NCBI GenBank assembly: GCA_018882795.1
Contig: VERJ01000003.1
Span: 29,867 to 93,866, forward strand
From: Burkholderiaceae bacterium
GTDB lineage: Bacteria; Pseudomonadota; Gammaproteobacteria; Burkholderiales; Burkholderiaceae_A
DNA: 64,000 bases
Direction of reading: 5' to 3'
The notes beneath the pieces were generated by a model, which saw only the letters and a program-made list of their open reading frames with translations, did no database searches and was not told where the DNA came from. Shown one piece after another: positions 45,356 through 54,830 of the stretch. The position numbers and the translations under genes were made by a program. How positions within the stretch are numbered: the first letter of the stretch is position 1; the number at the start of each line of letters is the position of its first letter.

Positions 45356-46041
45356 AACGTATTGCGATTTGGGTCGCGCTGGCCCATGGCATCGGCATTG
45401 TGGCGGCACTGCTGCTGGTGCAGAGTCCTGCCTTTGAGCCGCCCACACCGATTTTGATTCGATTACAGTCAGAGCTTCCCGCGGTACCTTCTGTCTCTCA
45501 CATCCCGCCCAAGACCTCTGCGCTGCCCAAGCAACTCGCACCGTCGCCCCAGTTGGTCACAGCGCCGACCAAGCCAGTCACAGCGCCAATCACCCCGGCC
45601 GCTTCGCTTGCAATCACAACGCTACCTCTGGAAACAAAACCTGCAGCAATCATTGCAGCGCCTGCGGTCAATTCGGGCGCAGCACAGGAGAGTGCCGCAG
45701 CCCGTCCGATGGCGTCGCCGTCGGCCACGGGCAGCGACGCGGGAACGATTGCCGATGATCGGCAGCCGATGGTGGATGCGAGCTACCGGGGTAACCGTGT
45801 GCCGGACTATCCAGTGATTTCCCGTCGCCTTGGTGAGCAGGGTATTGTGGTGCTGAGGGTGTTGATTACGTCGGACGGCCGTGCCTCGGACGTGCAGTTG
45901 GTCAAGACCAGTGGCTCCTCGCGGCTGGACGGTGCGGCCATGGAGACGGTGAAGGAATGGCGTTTCGTGCCGGCACTCAAGGGCGGCAGGCCCGTGGCCG
46001 CCTGGTATGAGTGGCGCTGGGAGTTCCGGCTTCATCAGTAG
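45352..46041 (+). CDS. tonB: energy transducer TonB
   Basis: Links the ExbB-ExbD proton motor to outer-membrane receptors. It has 229 aa from a TTG start that overlaps the isomerase stop (TTGA). The N-terminal membrane anchor is RIAIWVALAHGIGIVAALLLV, followed by a long Pro/Ala/Thr-rich periplasmic spacer (about 30-135) and the C-terminal domain with YPVISRRLGEQGIVVLRVLI and VKEWRFVPALKGGRPV. A longer upstream frame only mirrors the isomerase gene. Confidence 0.88.
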   Translation: MKRIAIWVALAHGIGIVAALLLVQSPAFEPPTPILIRLQSELPAVPSVSHIPPKTSALPKQLAPSPQLVTAPTKPVTAPITPAASLAITTLPLETKPAAIIAAPAVNSGAAQESAAARPMASPSATGSDAGTIADDRQPMVDASYRGNRVPDYPVISRRLGEQGIVVLRVLITSDGRASDVQLVKTSGSSRLDGAAMETVKEWRFVPALKGGRPVAAWYEWRWEFRLHQ

Positions 46042-46072
46042 CGGTTATCATGAATTTTTTGGAACAGTGACA

Positions 46073-46741
46073 ATGAATAACTCTCTTGGCCTCGCCCACA
46101 TGCTGTCCAACGCCGATCTGGTGATTTGGCTGACTGCTATTGTGTTGTTGGTGATGTCGGTGATCTCCTGGACACTTATCATCGCCAAGGGCCGCATCAT
46201 CAGGAAACTCCGCAGGCTTGCTGCGGCTGATGCGGCTGCATTCTGGCGATGCCAATCGCTGCAAGAGGGATTGCAAACCTTACAGTCTCAGGAGCCAATG
46301 CCACTGATGTCGGCCATGGCCCAGGTGGCGATTGATCTGTCGCAGTCGGGGCGGGAGGCAAGCCTTGATGGACAATCCACTCTGGAAGACCGCGTCACGC
46401 GAAGGCTGCGGTCAGCCCTGCATGCTGCGACATCTGGCCTTGAATCAGGCCTGGTCACACTGGCATCGATCGGCGCAACGGCACCTTTTGTCGGACTCTT
46501 TGGCACCGTCTGGAGCATCTATCAGGCCCTGATTAGTATCTCGGGCAATGGCCAGATCATGATTGAGCAGGTGGCTGGCCCCGTTGGCGAGGCCCTGATC
46601 ATGACGGCCTTTGGCCTGTTTGTGGCGATCCCAGCGGTGTTGGCGTATAACGCGCTCACGCGGAGCAATCGCATCATCCTTGCAGAGTTGGATGCATTTG
46701 CCAATGATCTGCGGGCCCATCTGCTCAGGCGCGGCGCCTAA
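46073..46741 (+). CDS. exbB: biopolymer transport protein ExbB
   Basis: Inner-membrane motor protein, 222 aa with three transmembrane segments. The first is LVIWLTAIVLLVMSVISWTL. SIGATAPFVGLFGTVWSIYQ and IMTAFGLFVAIPAVLAYN are the conserved MotA/TolQ/ExbB helices. It lies 31 bases after tonB and 17 before exbD. Confidence 0.94.
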   Translation: MNNSLGLAHMLSNADLVIWLTAIVLLVMSVISWTLIIAKGRIIRKLRRLAAADAAAFWRCQSLQEGLQTLQSQEPMPLMSAMAQVAIDLSQSGREASLDGQSTLEDRVTRRLRSALHAATSGLESGLVTLASIGATAPFVGLFGTVWSIYQALISISGNGQIMIEQVAGPVGEALIMTAFGLFVAIPAVLAYNALTRSNRIILAELDAFANDLRAHLLRRGA

Positions 46742-46758
46742 GGGCGAGGGAGGCAAGC

Positions 46759-47184
46759 ATGGCGATGGGAAATTTTGAATCATCGGGTAGCGGACAGCCT
46801 TTGTCTGAAATCAACACCACGCCGCTGGTCGATGTGATGCTGGTGCTCCTGGTGATTTTTATTATCACTGCGCCACTGATGACGCGCGCGATTTCGCTGG
46901 ATTTGCCCAAGTCGGATTCGCCCGCAGTGACTGCGCCACAGGGCACGCTGAACATCAGCATCAATGCCCGCGGAGAAGTCTTTTTGGATAAGCAGCCGAT
47001 TTCACGCGAGGGACTTCAGTCCGCCCTTGAGGCTGCCGCTGCAAAGTCCAAGCAGACACCGATCCATCTGCGGGCCGAGCGTGATACGCGCTATGAATCG
47101 GTGGTGGAAGTCATGTCACTGGCCAATCGTCTGGGCCTTTCTCAGCTTGCCTTCGTGACTGATCTGCAGAAGAAATCCCAGTAG
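46759..47184 (+). CDS. exbD: biopolymer transport protein ExbD
   Basis: A 141-aa single-pass membrane partner of ExbB. The helix INTTPLVDVMLVLLVIFIIT contains the essential membrane Asp. A periplasmic domain follows, with EVFLDKQPISREGLQSAL and LANRLGLSQLAFVTD. It completes the tonB-exbB-exbD set; no TonB-dependent receptor with a plug domain lies in the window. Confidence 0.94.
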   Translation: MAMGNFESSGSGQPLSEINTTPLVDVMLVLLVIFIITAPLMTRAISLDLPKSDSPAVTAPQGTLNISINARGEVFLDKQPISREGLQSALEAAAAKSKQTPIHLRAERDTRYESVVEVMSLANRLGLSQLAFVTDLQKKSQ

Positions 47185-47227
47185 CGTCCAACACGAAACG
47201 CACCCAGTCTGGTGCTGACGATCGGGT

Positions 47228-47761
47228 TTAGTGCCGGTGGCCGTGGCCGTGGTGCGACTTCTCAACGATCACATCCACTTCGAGTTCTCCTGCTTGCTTG
47301 AATATCAGGGTGGCCTTCAGACGATCACCCTCTTTCAGGGGGGCGTTCAGGTTCATCAGCATCAGGTGATAGCCTTCCTTGCTGCCTTGCTTCATAGAGA
47401 CCTTGCCCTTGGCAGGCACTTCAATACCGGGAATCTCGCGCATTTTCATCACGTTGTTGTCCATGATCATCTGGTGGACCTCCACGGATTTGGCAATGGA
47501 TACCCTGCCGCCGATCAGCTGGTCTGCGGTGGTGCCGCGGTTTTTGATTTCCCTGATAAAGAGGGCGCCATGGGGTTGGCCTGGTGCGGTTGGTGTCGCG
47601 TAGGGATGTTCGATTTCCAGCGATCCCTTCCGGTATTCCTGATTGGACGCACGCGAGGGCGCTGAGCCCAGGCCGAGGGCGAAAGCCGATGCGGCCAGCA
47701 TCAGGACCAGCCATGACGAGGCAGTTTGGCGTCGTGCCAAGCGTTGGGTGAGGAATGTCAT
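47228..47761 (-). CDS. periplasmic copper chaperone PCu(A)C
   Basis: Delivers Cu(I) to cytochrome oxidase. It has 177 aa with a signal peptide (basic start, then WLVLMLAASAFALGLG, likely cut near SRA-S). The family metal motif is present as VEVHQMIMDNNVMKM, followed later by YHLMLMN, matching H(M)X10MX21HXM in outline. The tail EKSHHGHGHRH is an extra His-rich metal site. It lies 48 bases downstream of the Fur-family gene on the same strand, so it may be under its control. Confidence 0.9.
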   Translation of the reverse strand: MTFLTQRLARRQTASSWLVLMLAASAFALGLGSAPSRASNQEYRKGSLEIEHPYATPTAPGQPHGALFIREIKNRGTTADQLIGGRVSIAKSVEVHQMIMDNNVMKMREIPGIEVPAKGKVSMKQGSKEGYHLMLMNLNAPLKEGDRLKATLIFKQAGELEVDVIVEKSHHGHGHRH

Positions 47762-47809
47762 GAGAAAACTCCTTTGTCGATGAATGCAGGGGAGAGAATT
47801 GTGCCGATG

Positions 47810-48193
47810 CTACTGGCGTGGTGAAGTGGTGCTGCAATCCGGGCAACGGCCATAGAGGATCACCTCATGTTCCTCGACAAGAAAATCTCTCGGAGCAAGT
47901 TTTGAGATGGCACTTGAGCAGGCATAAATATCGAAGACCCGATTGCAGGTTCTGCAATGAAAGTGGTGATGGTGATGGCCGGCCACTTCAAATCGTGTGG
48001 GCTGCCCCGGCAGATGAACCTGGGTGACCAGTTTTTCATCGACCAGCAGATTCAGGTTTCTGTAAACCGTGGCCAGATTCAGGTTGGGCACTGATTGTTG
48101 TGCATTCGCCAGAATTTCTTGCGGTAGCAGGGGCCTTGCGGCTGCCGTGATTGCCTGGGCGATGGCATTGCGTTGTTTTGTAGCGCGGGTCAC
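47810..48193 (-). CDS. Fur family transcriptional regulator (Zur-like)
   Basis: A 127-aa Fur-family repressor, shorter than ordinary Fur. The winged helix includes NLNLATVYRNLNLLVDEKLV. The metal region FEVAGHHHHHFHCRTC is followed by a second CPDC pair, giving two CxxC structural zinc sites as in Fur and Zur. The metal sensed cannot be read off; the copper chaperone, His-rich outer-membrane protein and palindromic operator next to it point to zinc or copper and not iron. Confidence 0.87.
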   Translation of the reverse strand: MTRATKQRNAIAQAITAAARPLLPQEILANAQQSVPNLNLATVYRNLNLLVDEKLVTQVHLPGQPTRFEVAGHHHHHFHCRTCNRVFDIYACSSAISKLAPRDFLVEEHEVILYGRCPDCSTTSPRQ

Positions 48194-48220
48194 GGTCGGA
48201 TTTTAAGCCTGGGCCCTCAA

Positions 48221-48236
48221 TTTTGCAATTGCAAAA
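48221..48236. promoter_or_regulatory. 16-bp perfect palindrome, candidate Zur/Fur operator
   Basis: TTTTGCAATTGCAAAA is a perfect palindrome, followed at 48240-48248 by TTTGCAATA, a third copy of the TTGCAA core. It lies 27 bases upstream of the Fur-family gene and 85 bases before the preferred start of the outer-membrane protein, so it can control both directions. AT-rich palindromes in a regulator/target gap are typical of Fur-family autoregulation. Confidence 0.6.
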
Positions 48237-48320
48237 CCATTTGCAATAATGATCAGCAACCGTTCACACCCAGAACCCCAGTCTGCGACTGGCACCCAAG
48301 GTGCCGAAAGGAACACACAG

Positions 48321-49493
48321 ATGCACTGCTTGATTCAATTGCCTTTGTCCACCGCGCTGGTGTCTGTTTTGCTTTTGGCACCCGTTACAGGCTGGGCCGA
48401 TGACGACGAATGGGAACTGGGCGTCGTGCTTGATGTCGCTCAAACATCCAAAAAGCTGGCACTCGGCTATCGTGATAAAAATATTGGCATGGGCCACAGT
48501 GACCTTTACCTGCGCGGCCCAATGGGCAAATTCTTCGGTGCAGAAGCAATGCTTGCCGCGCATACTGTGGATGGCCGACTGGAGCACCACACCGACCGGT
48601 TTCTCATCAGTACGCGGGCGCTTCCGGCGGGGCTATCCGCCGTGGTGGGCCGGCTCGCATCTCAGATTGGCGCCATCAATGCGCAACATCCGCATGCCGA
48701 TGATTTTTCAGAACGGCCGCTGCTTTACCGTGGCTTTCTGGGCAGCCACTGGGTTGACGATGGTCTCCGTTTGAATTGGACGGCGCCAACGCCCTTCGAT
48801 CTCCAGTTTGGTTTGGAGGCGTTTTCGGGGCAGCGGCTGATCGAGGAAGCGCAGAGTCCGCCCACCATCGGCGTACAGACTTTTTCGCTCAAGACGGGCG
48901 GTGATCTTGGCACAAACAACAACTGGCGTTTCGGCATCTCAGCCTTGAACAATCGGCGTCAGGCCGTGGTACACGAGCATGTTGGTGTGGGTGAAACCCA
49001 CAAGCACGTGCATGGTGCCGAGTTTAGCGGCAGACGCATGTGGTTGGCGGATCTCGGCTACAGTTGGGCGCCTGATGGTCGGCCCGAGGATCGGCAGCTC
49101 CGCCTGACATGGGAGTACGCCAGTGTGAGTCGTATCCATCCGCAGTCGACTTCGTTGCGGCATGCCGGCACCACCGTCGGTGCGGTATGGCGATTTCGGT
49201 CCGCTTGGGAGGTCGGTGCCAGGACCGATTGGCTGCGCGTGAATAAGCCGGAGTTGCACGATGACGATGGTGATGGCGTAGCGGAGAGTCTTGAATTCAG
49301 CGCGGCCCGACTACGTGAACATGCATTGATGATTGCTTACCGGCCGAGCCACATGCAGACTTATCGACTGCAGGTGAGTCAACAGCGGGTCTCAGGCGCC
49401 AATGGGATGGACGTCTTCCCGGCGCCAGCCGGCAACGCGATTCAATTTCAGGTGGTGATTGGGTTTACTGCCCTTGGAGAGCACGCACACTGA
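48321..49493 (+). CDS. His-rich outer-membrane beta-barrel protein, unknown function
   Basis: A 390-aa exported protein. The signal peptide is MHCLIQLPLSTALVSVLLLA with a likely cut at GWA-DDD, and AAAGGA precedes the ATG at 48321. Alternating aromatic and hydrophobic strands and no plug domain suggest a porin-like barrel. A His-rich segment, HEHVGVGETHKHVHGAEF, lies near residue 222, and DDDGDGVAES is a possible Ca2+-binding loop near 314. The final residues GEHAH end in His and not the usual Phe. Its place opposite a Zur-like regulator suggests a role in zinc or copper passage. I do not recognise a named family. Confidence 0.7.
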   Translation: MHCLIQLPLSTALVSVLLLAPVTGWADDDEWELGVVLDVAQTSKKLALGYRDKNIGMGHSDLYLRGPMGKFFGAEAMLAAHTVDGRLEHHTDRFLISTRALPAGLSAVVGRLASQIGAINAQHPHADDFSERPLLYRGFLGSHWVDDGLRLNWTAPTPFDLQFGLEAFSGQRLIEEAQSPPTIGVQTFSLKTGGDLGTNNNWRFGISALNNRRQAVVHEHVGVGETHKHVHGAEFSGRRMWLADLGYSWAPDGRPEDRQLRLTWEYASVSRIHPQSTSLRHAGTTVGAVWRFRSAWEVGARTDWLRVNKPELHDDDGDGVAESLEFSAARLREHALMIAYRPSHMQTYRLQVSQQRVSGANGMDVFPAPAGNAIQFQVVIGFTALGEHAH

Positions 49494-49503
49494 GATCTTC
49501 AGT

Positions 49504-49540
49504 CTGACCCAAGCGGTTGGGCTCGCGCAGGTCAGTTTTT
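49504..49540 (+). terminator. rho-independent terminator after the outer-membrane protein gene
   Basis: CTGACC (49504-49509) pairs with GGTCAG (49530-49535), followed directly by TTTTT (49536-49540). An inner AGC/GCT pairing (49512-49523) extends the stem. It starts 11 bases after the stop codon. Confidence 0.6.
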
Positions 49541-49551
49541 AAGTGCAGAAT

Positions 49552-50373
49552 TTAAGCGCCAGTGGCCACGGGAAGCTCGGGTCTACTGCACCACTCGCTC
49601 CATGAGCCCGCATAGAGTGCGCTGCCAGCCAGTCCCGCGATTTCCATTGCCAGGATATTGTGGCAGCCGGTCACACCTGAGCCGCACATATGGACAACAT
49701 CCATCGGATCCTGCTCACCAATTAAGGCGAGAAATTCTTCACGTAGCTTTGTTGCGGGCTTGAACCGACCCCCAGGTTCCAGATTCTCAGCGAAAGCCCG
49801 ATTCAGTGCGCCAGGAATGTGGCCTGCCACCGGATCCAGGGGCTCGGTCTCGCCACGGAAACGCTCGCCTGCCCGAGCATCAATCAGGGTGGCGATATGC
49901 TGGTCTGATCCGTCTGCCACCCAGGCCTGCACGTGATCCAGAGACCACAGTGGTGCCAGCGACGGGCGTACCGAGATTCGGCCTTTCGATGTGGCCTGAA
50001 AGGGTTCGGTGGACAGTGGCCCGTCGGCGGAGATCCAATGCTGAATGCCGCCATCAAGCACGCCGCACTTCAAATGCCCGATCCAGCGGCACATCCACCA
50101 CAGCCGTGAGGCAAACATGCCGCCCGAGGCATCGTAGGCAATCACGAGCGTGTGTTCGTTTGCGCCCAGCGAGGCCAGGCAGGCTGCAAAGGCCTCGGGT
50201 TCAGGCAGGGGATGGCGGCCATTGCTGCCGGTCTTGGGCGCAGAAAGATCTGTGTCAATGCCAAGGAATGCGGCGCCGGGCAGGTGGCCCTGGGCATACG
50301 CCTGCAGGCCTGCATCGGGATTCATCAAATCATGACGACAGTCTACGAGCAGTACCTGCTCGCGAATGCCCAC
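49552..50373 (-). CDS. 3-mercaptopyruvate/thiosulfate sulfurtransferase
   Basis: Two-domain rhodanese of 273 aa. The active-site loop is HMCGSGVTGCHN, the CGSGVT form typical of mercaptopyruvate sulfurtransferase (SseA). The first, inactive domain contains AYDASGGMFASRLWW. The GTG at 50373 has AGGA upstream. The frame stays open further upstream, encoding NPIISAQELV, which looks like the normal N-terminus of the family but has only ATT or ATC as possible starts, so the true start is unsure. Confidence 0.9.
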   Translation of the reverse strand: MGIREQVLLVDCRHDLMNPDAGLQAYAQGHLPGAAFLGIDTDLSAPKTGSNGRHPLPEPEAFAACLASLGANEHTLVIAYDASGGMFASRLWWMCRWIGHLKCGVLDGGIQHWISADGPLSTEPFQATSKGRISVRPSLAPLWSLDHVQAWVADGSDQHIATLIDARAGERFRGETEPLDPVAGHIPGALNRAFAENLEPGGRFKPATKLREEFLALIGEQDPMDVVHMCGSGVTGCHNILAMEIAGLAGSALYAGSWSEWCSRPELPVATGA

Positions 50374-50398
50374 CAGTTCCTGGGCCGAGATGATGGGA

Positions 50399-51493
50399 TT
50401 AATAGTTCACCTGCCGACGAAGATATTCGTGAAAGTGCAGCATGCCGTCTTCCATGGGCGACTGATAGGGGCCAGTCTCATTTTGGCCGCGTTCCATAAG
50501 TGCCCTGCGGCCACGGTCCATGCGCTCGGCGATCTCGTCGTCTTCGCGCACGGTTTCGTTGTAGGCCGCCTGATGGGCCTCAACGAACTCGGGCTCAAAG
50601 AGGGCAATCTCCTCGGGGTAGTAGAACTCGACCACGTTTTCAGTGAGCTGCGGACCTTTGGGGTGCAATGTGCTCACCACCAACACTTTGGGATACCACT
50701 CCACCATGACATTAGGATAGATGGTCATCCAGATTGCGCCATAGTCGGGCAGCCCCTCTGGATGCATGCGCAGGACCTGTTCATGCCAGCGTTGATATAC
50801 CGGTGTTGCGGCATGCTGGAGATCAGTGATGCCAACGGATTGCACCGAGAAATGTTCACCGTAATGCCATTTGAGATTGCTGCAATCCACAAAGTGGCCC
50901 AGACCTGGGTGGAAGGGCGCCACATGGTAATCATCCATGTAGACCTCGATGAAGCTCTTCCAGTTGTAGCGGCATTCATGGGATTGGGTCCGATGGAGGT
51001 CGTAGCCTGAAAAATCCAGACATTCCATAAAGGGGGTGGAGTGGAGCTCATCCACGATGGCCTTCGGCCCCTCGAAGAGCAATCCATTCCAGCGTGACAG
51101 TGGTGTCTGCTTGAGATGACGGCACGGGTCCTGGGCAAAGTGGGGCGCACCCACCAGCTCGCCTTTTAAGTTATAGGTCCAGCGGTGAAGGGGGCAGACA
51201 ATCGTGTCGGCCTGGCCCCTGCCTTCCAGCATGATGGCCTGCCGGTGGCGGCAGATATTCGAGAGCAGCTGCACGCCGCCAGAATTGCGTACGAGAACAC
51301 GGCCGTGATCCTCGTGGGCCAGGGTTGAAAAATGGCCGACCTCGGGCACCATCGCCTCGTGGCCGACATAGCCCGCACCCCGACCAAAGAGCGTGGTTAA
51401 TTCCTGGTGAAACAACGCCTCGTCGAAATAGGCGTTGACCGGCAGCTGTGCGTTGCTTGGCGCAAGACGAGAAAAGCTTCCGACATCCGACAT
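50399..51493 (-). CDS. Rieske-type aromatic ring-hydroxylating oxygenase, alpha subunit
   Basis: A 364-aa protein with a Rieske [2Fe-2S] motif, CRHRQAIML, then CPLHRW (CxH-x17-CxxH). The mononuclear iron site is in YMDDYHVAPFHPGLGHF. The ATG at 51493 has a GGAGG ribosome binding site; a longer upstream frame is not needed. It overlaps the possible extended start of the sulfurtransferase. No reductase or ferredoxin component is adjacent. Burkholderiales often carry this gene beside xseB-ispA-dxs, where its substrate is unknown. Confidence 0.9.
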   Translation of the reverse strand: MSDVGSFSRLAPSNAQLPVNAYFDEALFHQELTTLFGRGAGYVGHEAMVPEVGHFSTLAHEDHGRVLVRNSGGVQLLSNICRHRQAIMLEGRGQADTIVCPLHRWTYNLKGELVGAPHFAQDPCRHLKQTPLSRWNGLLFEGPKAIVDELHSTPFMECLDFSGYDLHRTQSHECRYNWKSFIEVYMDDYHVAPFHPGLGHFVDCSNLKWHYGEHFSVQSVGITDLQHAATPVYQRWHEQVLRMHPEGLPDYGAIWMTIYPNVMVEWYPKVLVVSTLHPKGPQLTENVVEFYYPEEIALFEPEFVEAHQAAYNETVREDDEIAERMDRGRRALMERGQNETGPYQSPMEDGMLHFHEYLRRQVNY

Positions 51494-51594
51494 CGAAGAC
51501 CCTCCGAAAGAAAGACACCCCCGGAAAAATGGAAGGGCGAGTATACCCCGGGGCAAAGGCTAAGTTCTTGATTCGTTTCAATTAAAATCCTGTC

Positions 51595-51942
51595 ATGGAA
51601 GCAAAACACACGGCCAAGTCGCGATCTGCGCAGAAAAACTCGGCAGCCGGGGCGATGGCGGTTTCTCAGTCCTCGGGGCAGTTGGAGGCGACTCGGGTTG
51701 ACCCTGAGATTGCGGACCTGAATTTCGAGCAGGCGATGGCGGCGCTCGAGTCAGTGACCCAGCAGTTGGAGCAGGGCGATCTGCCGATCGCCGATGCCCT
51801 TTCCGCCTATCAGCGTGGGGCTGCCCTGATGCGTCATGCTCAGTCGATACTGAGCCATGTCCAGGCTGAGATCGAAGTGATTGAGGCCGATCAGGAGAAA
51901 CGTATTGATCGTTCTGCGTTGATCGCACAGATCAAGGATTAA
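51595..51942 (+). CDS. xseB: exodeoxyribonuclease VII small subunit
   Basis: Small subunit of ExoVII, 115 aa. The core LNFEQAMAALESVTQQLEQG, then DALSAYQRGAALMRHAQSIL is conserved. A Ser/Ala-rich N-terminal extension of about 40 residues is longer than in most homologues. The large-subunit gene is about 11 kb away at the window end. It leads xseB-ispA-dxs-folE2. Confidence 0.93.
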   Translation: MEAKHTAKSRSAQKNSAAGAMAVSQSSGQLEATRVDPEIADLNFEQAMAALESVTQQLEQGDLPIADALSAYQRGAALMRHAQSILSHVQAEIEVIEADQEKRIDRSALIAQIKD

Positions 51943-51946
51943 GGCG

Positions 51947-52840
51947 GTGAATTTTTCGCAGTGGGCCACTGGCGCTCGTCAAACGATCGAGGCGACACTT
52001 GAGGCTGCGCTTGCACAACGGCAGCCGCGTGACTTGGGCCGTGGAGATCAGGTTCTTCATGAGGCCATGTGCTACGGTGTGTTGGGCGGAGGCAAGCGGA
52101 TTCGTGCGCTTTTGTCGCTTGCAGCCGGTGAAGTGGTGGGCGCCCCAGCGCCGTGGTGTGCCCAGGTTGGTGCCGCTGTGGAGTGCATCCATGCGTTTTC
52201 TCTTGTCCACGATGACATGCCTTGCATGGACGATGACGCGTTGCGTCGAGGTCAGCCCACGGTGCATGTGAAATACGGGCAGGCTCAGGCATTGCTCGTG
52301 GGTGACGCCCTGCAGACACTTGGCTTTGAGTTGCTGGCTGAGTTGCCTGCGCCAGCTGAGCAGGTGGTGCGCCTGGTTCGGGTAATGGCCCGGGCCACTG
52401 GCCTGCAGGGCATGGCCGGCGGCCAGGCGGTGGATATCGCGGCAGTGGGTCAGTCGATGTCCCAGGACCGTCTTGAGGCGATGCATGCGATGAAGACGGG
52501 GGCCCTGATTGCAGCCGCCGTTGAGATGGGGGCCTTATGCGGGAGTCCGTCTGAGCAGGATCTATCCGCTTTGCGCCATTTTTCTGAAAAGGTGGGCCTC
52601 GGTTTTCAGGTGGCTGACGATGTCCTGGATGTCTCAGCGGACGCTCAGACCCTGGGCAAGACCCCGGGCAAGGATGCCGCTGCCAACAAGCCCAATTTTG
52701 TGGCCCTGCTTGGCTTGGAGGGCGCTCGGGGCTACGCTAGAGGCCTGCACCAAGAGGCGATCGAGGCCCTGGCTCCTTTTGGTGGGCGGGCGGATCGGCT
52801 TCGGGAATTGGCCCATGCCCTGATTGAGCGGACACATTAA
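51947..52840 (+). CDS. ispA: farnesyl diphosphate synthase (polyprenyl synthetase)
   Basis: Makes farnesyl diphosphate from IPP and DMAPP, 297 aa. First Asp-rich motif DDMPCMDDD near residue 87 and second DDVLDVSAD near 225 are intact, with [10 protein letters not shown] between start and first motif. The start is GTG at 51947, four bases after xseB, with AAGG upstream. Confidence 0.95.
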   Translation: MNFSQWATGARQTIEATLEAALAQRQPRDLGRGDQVLHEAMCYGVLGGGKRIRALLSLAAGEVVGAPAPWCAQVGAAVECIHAFSLVHDDMPCMDDDALRRGQPTVHVKYGQAQALLVGDALQTLGFELLAELPAPAEQVVRLVRVMARATGLQGMAGGQAVDIAAVGQSMSQDRLEAMHAMKTGALIAAAVEMGALCGSPSEQDLSALRHFSEKVGLGFQVADDVLDVSADAQTLGKTPGKDAAANKPNFVALLGLEGARGYARGLHQEAIEALAPFGGRADRLRELAHALIERTH

Positions 52841-52904
52841 TGGCTGGAATGATTTGAACACGCCGAGGAATACGGCGATAACGATTAAAGGGTACTCAGG
52901 GAAG

Positions 52905-54830
52905 ATGGATTCACAACAGGCAATTCTGCAGTCGGTGAACTCGCCGGCAGATGTACGTGTTCTTGATCGGGCGCAGTTGCATCAGCTTGCGCACGAGCTG
53001 CGTGACTTTTTGCTCAATTCAGTGTCGGCTACCGGTGGCCATCTGTCCTCGAATCTGGGAACAGTCGAACTCACGGTGGCCCTGCATCATGTTTTTCAGC
53101 TGCCCTATGACCGACTGGTCTGGGATGTGGGCCATCAGAGCTATCCGCATAAAATCTTGACTGGCCGCCGTGATCGTATGGCGACGCTGCGCCAGTTAAA
53201 TGGTCTCTCGGGTTTTCCGAAACGCTCGGAGAGCGAATATGACGCCTTCGGTACTGCCCATTCATCTACATCGATCTCTGCAGCACTTGGGATGGCGGTC
53301 GCCTCGAAGGTCAAGGGCGAGCATACTGGGCCGCAGCGTCGACGCCACGTGGCGGTCATCGGCGATGGTGCGCTCTCCGGCGGCATGGCCTTTGAGGCGC
53401 TCAATAACGGGGGCATTGATACCGAGATTGATCTGCTGGTGATTCTGAATGACAACGATATGTCGATCTCGCGGCCCGTCGGCGCTTTGTCGAACTATCT
53501 TACCCGGCTGCTCTCGGGTCGGATTTATCGCTCTGCCCGTGAATTCAGCAAGCAGGTGCTGGGAGCGATTCCGCCAGTGCGGGAATTTGCCAAACGCTTC
53601 GAGGGCCACGCCAAGGGCATGCTGATGCCGAGCACCCTATTTGAAGAGCTCGGTTTTAATTATGTTGGCCCGATCGATGGACACGATCTGGATGCACTCG
53701 TGCCCACGTTGCAGAATCTGCGTGAACTCAAGGGCGCCCACTTCCTGCATGTGATCACCCGTAAGGGCCAGGGCTACCAGCAGGCCGAGGCAGATCCGAT
53801 TCTGTATCACGGCCCGGGCAAGTTTGATCCCGAGGTCGGCATCAAGTCTGCTACCGCCCCAGCAAAACCTACTTATTCGCAGGTGTTTGGCCAATGGCTC
53901 TGTGATGTTGCGGAAAAAGATTCCCGCGTGATCGGGGTGACACCGGCCATGTGTGAGGGCTCCGGCATGCAGGAATTTGCGCGGCGTTTTCCGCAGCGCT
54001 ATTTCGATGTCGGTATTGCCGAGCAGCATGCTGTGACGTTTGCCGCGGGTATTGCCTGCGAGGGTCAGCGCCCCGTGTTGGCGATCTACTCCACTTTTTT
54101 ACAACGGGGTTACGACCAGCTGATACACGATGTGGCTCTGCAGAATCTTCCGGTGTTATTTGCAATCGATCGGGGTGGTCTGGTGGGTGCTGATGGGGCT
54201 ACCCATGCTGGCGTGTTCGACTATGCCTTCATGCGCTGTGTGCCCAACATGGTGGTGATGGCGCCGAAGGATGAGCGTGAATGCCGGCTTATGCTCAATA
54301 CGGGACTTGCGATCGGCGGCCCGAGCGCAGTGCGCTATCCCCGTGGTACGGGCACTGGCGTAGATGCCACGGCAAGTTTTGACGTCCTGGAAGTCGGCCG
54401 CGCGGAACTGCTGCGCGAGATCAAAAAACCGGTTGCGAAATCGCGCATTGCCATTTTGGCTTTTGGATCGATGGTCACGCCTGCGCTGAGTGCAGGCGAG
54501 GCCCTGGATGCCACCGTGGTCAACATGCGCTTTGTGAAACCAATTGATCTGGCCATGATCGAACACATTGCCAACACCCACGACATGATCTTTACCGTCG
54601 AGGAGCATGTGGTAATGGGTGGCGCTGGTTCCGCCTGCGCGGAGGCTCTGGTTGCTCTTGGGGACCGCATACCGATGGTGCCGATCATGCATCTGGGCCT
54701 TCCGGACCGATTCATTGATCAGGGGGATCACCAGAAGCTCCTGGCCATTGAGGGGTTGGACGCCAAGGGTATTGAGGCATCAATCCGCGGCAAAATGTCG
54801 GTCCCCATTACTCTGAGGGCCGCTTCATGA
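52905..54830 (+). CDS. dxs: 1-deoxy-D-xylulose-5-phosphate synthase
   Basis: Thiamine-diphosphate enzyme of the MEP isoprenoid pathway, 641 aa. TPP-binding motif [18 protein letters not shown] lies near residue 153, the N-terminal [19 protein letters not shown] near 46, and [17 protein letters not shown] marks the catalytic Glu of the pyrimidine domain. The ATG at 52905 (MDSQQAIL) with AGGGA is chosen; an upstream start would lie inside ispA. Its stop overlaps the folE2 ATG (ATGA). Confidence 0.97.
   Translation: MDSQQAILQSVNSPADVRVLDRAQLHQLAHELRDFLLNSVSATGGHLSSNLGTVELTVALHHVFQLPYDRLVWDVGHQSYPHKILTGRRDRMATLRQLNGLSGFPKRSESEYDAFGTAHSSTSISAALGMAVASKVKGEHTGPQRRRHVAVIGDGALSGGMAFEALNNGGIDTEIDLLVILNDNDMSISRPVGALSNYLTRLLSGRIYRSAREFSKQVLGAIPPVREFAKRFEGHAKGMLMPSTLFEELGFNYVGPIDGHDLDALVPTLQNLRELKGAHFLHVITRKGQGYQQAEADPILYHGPGKFDPEVGIKSATAPAKPTYSQVFGQWLCDVAEKDSRVIGVTPAMCEGSGMQEFARRFPQRYFDVGIAEQHAVTFAAGIACEGQRPVLAIYSTFLQRGYDQLIHDVALQNLPVLFAIDRGGLVGADGATHAGVFDYAFMRCVPNMVVMAPKDERECRLMLNTGLAIGGPSAVRYPRGTGTGVDATASFDVLEVGRAELLREIKKPVAKSRIAILAFGSMVTPALSAGEALDATVVNMRFVKPIDLAMIEHIANTHDMIFTVEEHVVMGGAGSACAEALVALGDRIPMVPIMHLGLPDRFIDQGDHQKLLAIEGLDAKGIEASIRGKMSVPITLRAAS

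Noticed and set aside
47200..47215. Terminator between exbD and the PCuAC gene
   Set aside because: Only a 5-bp GCACC/GGTGC stem and no T-run on either side.
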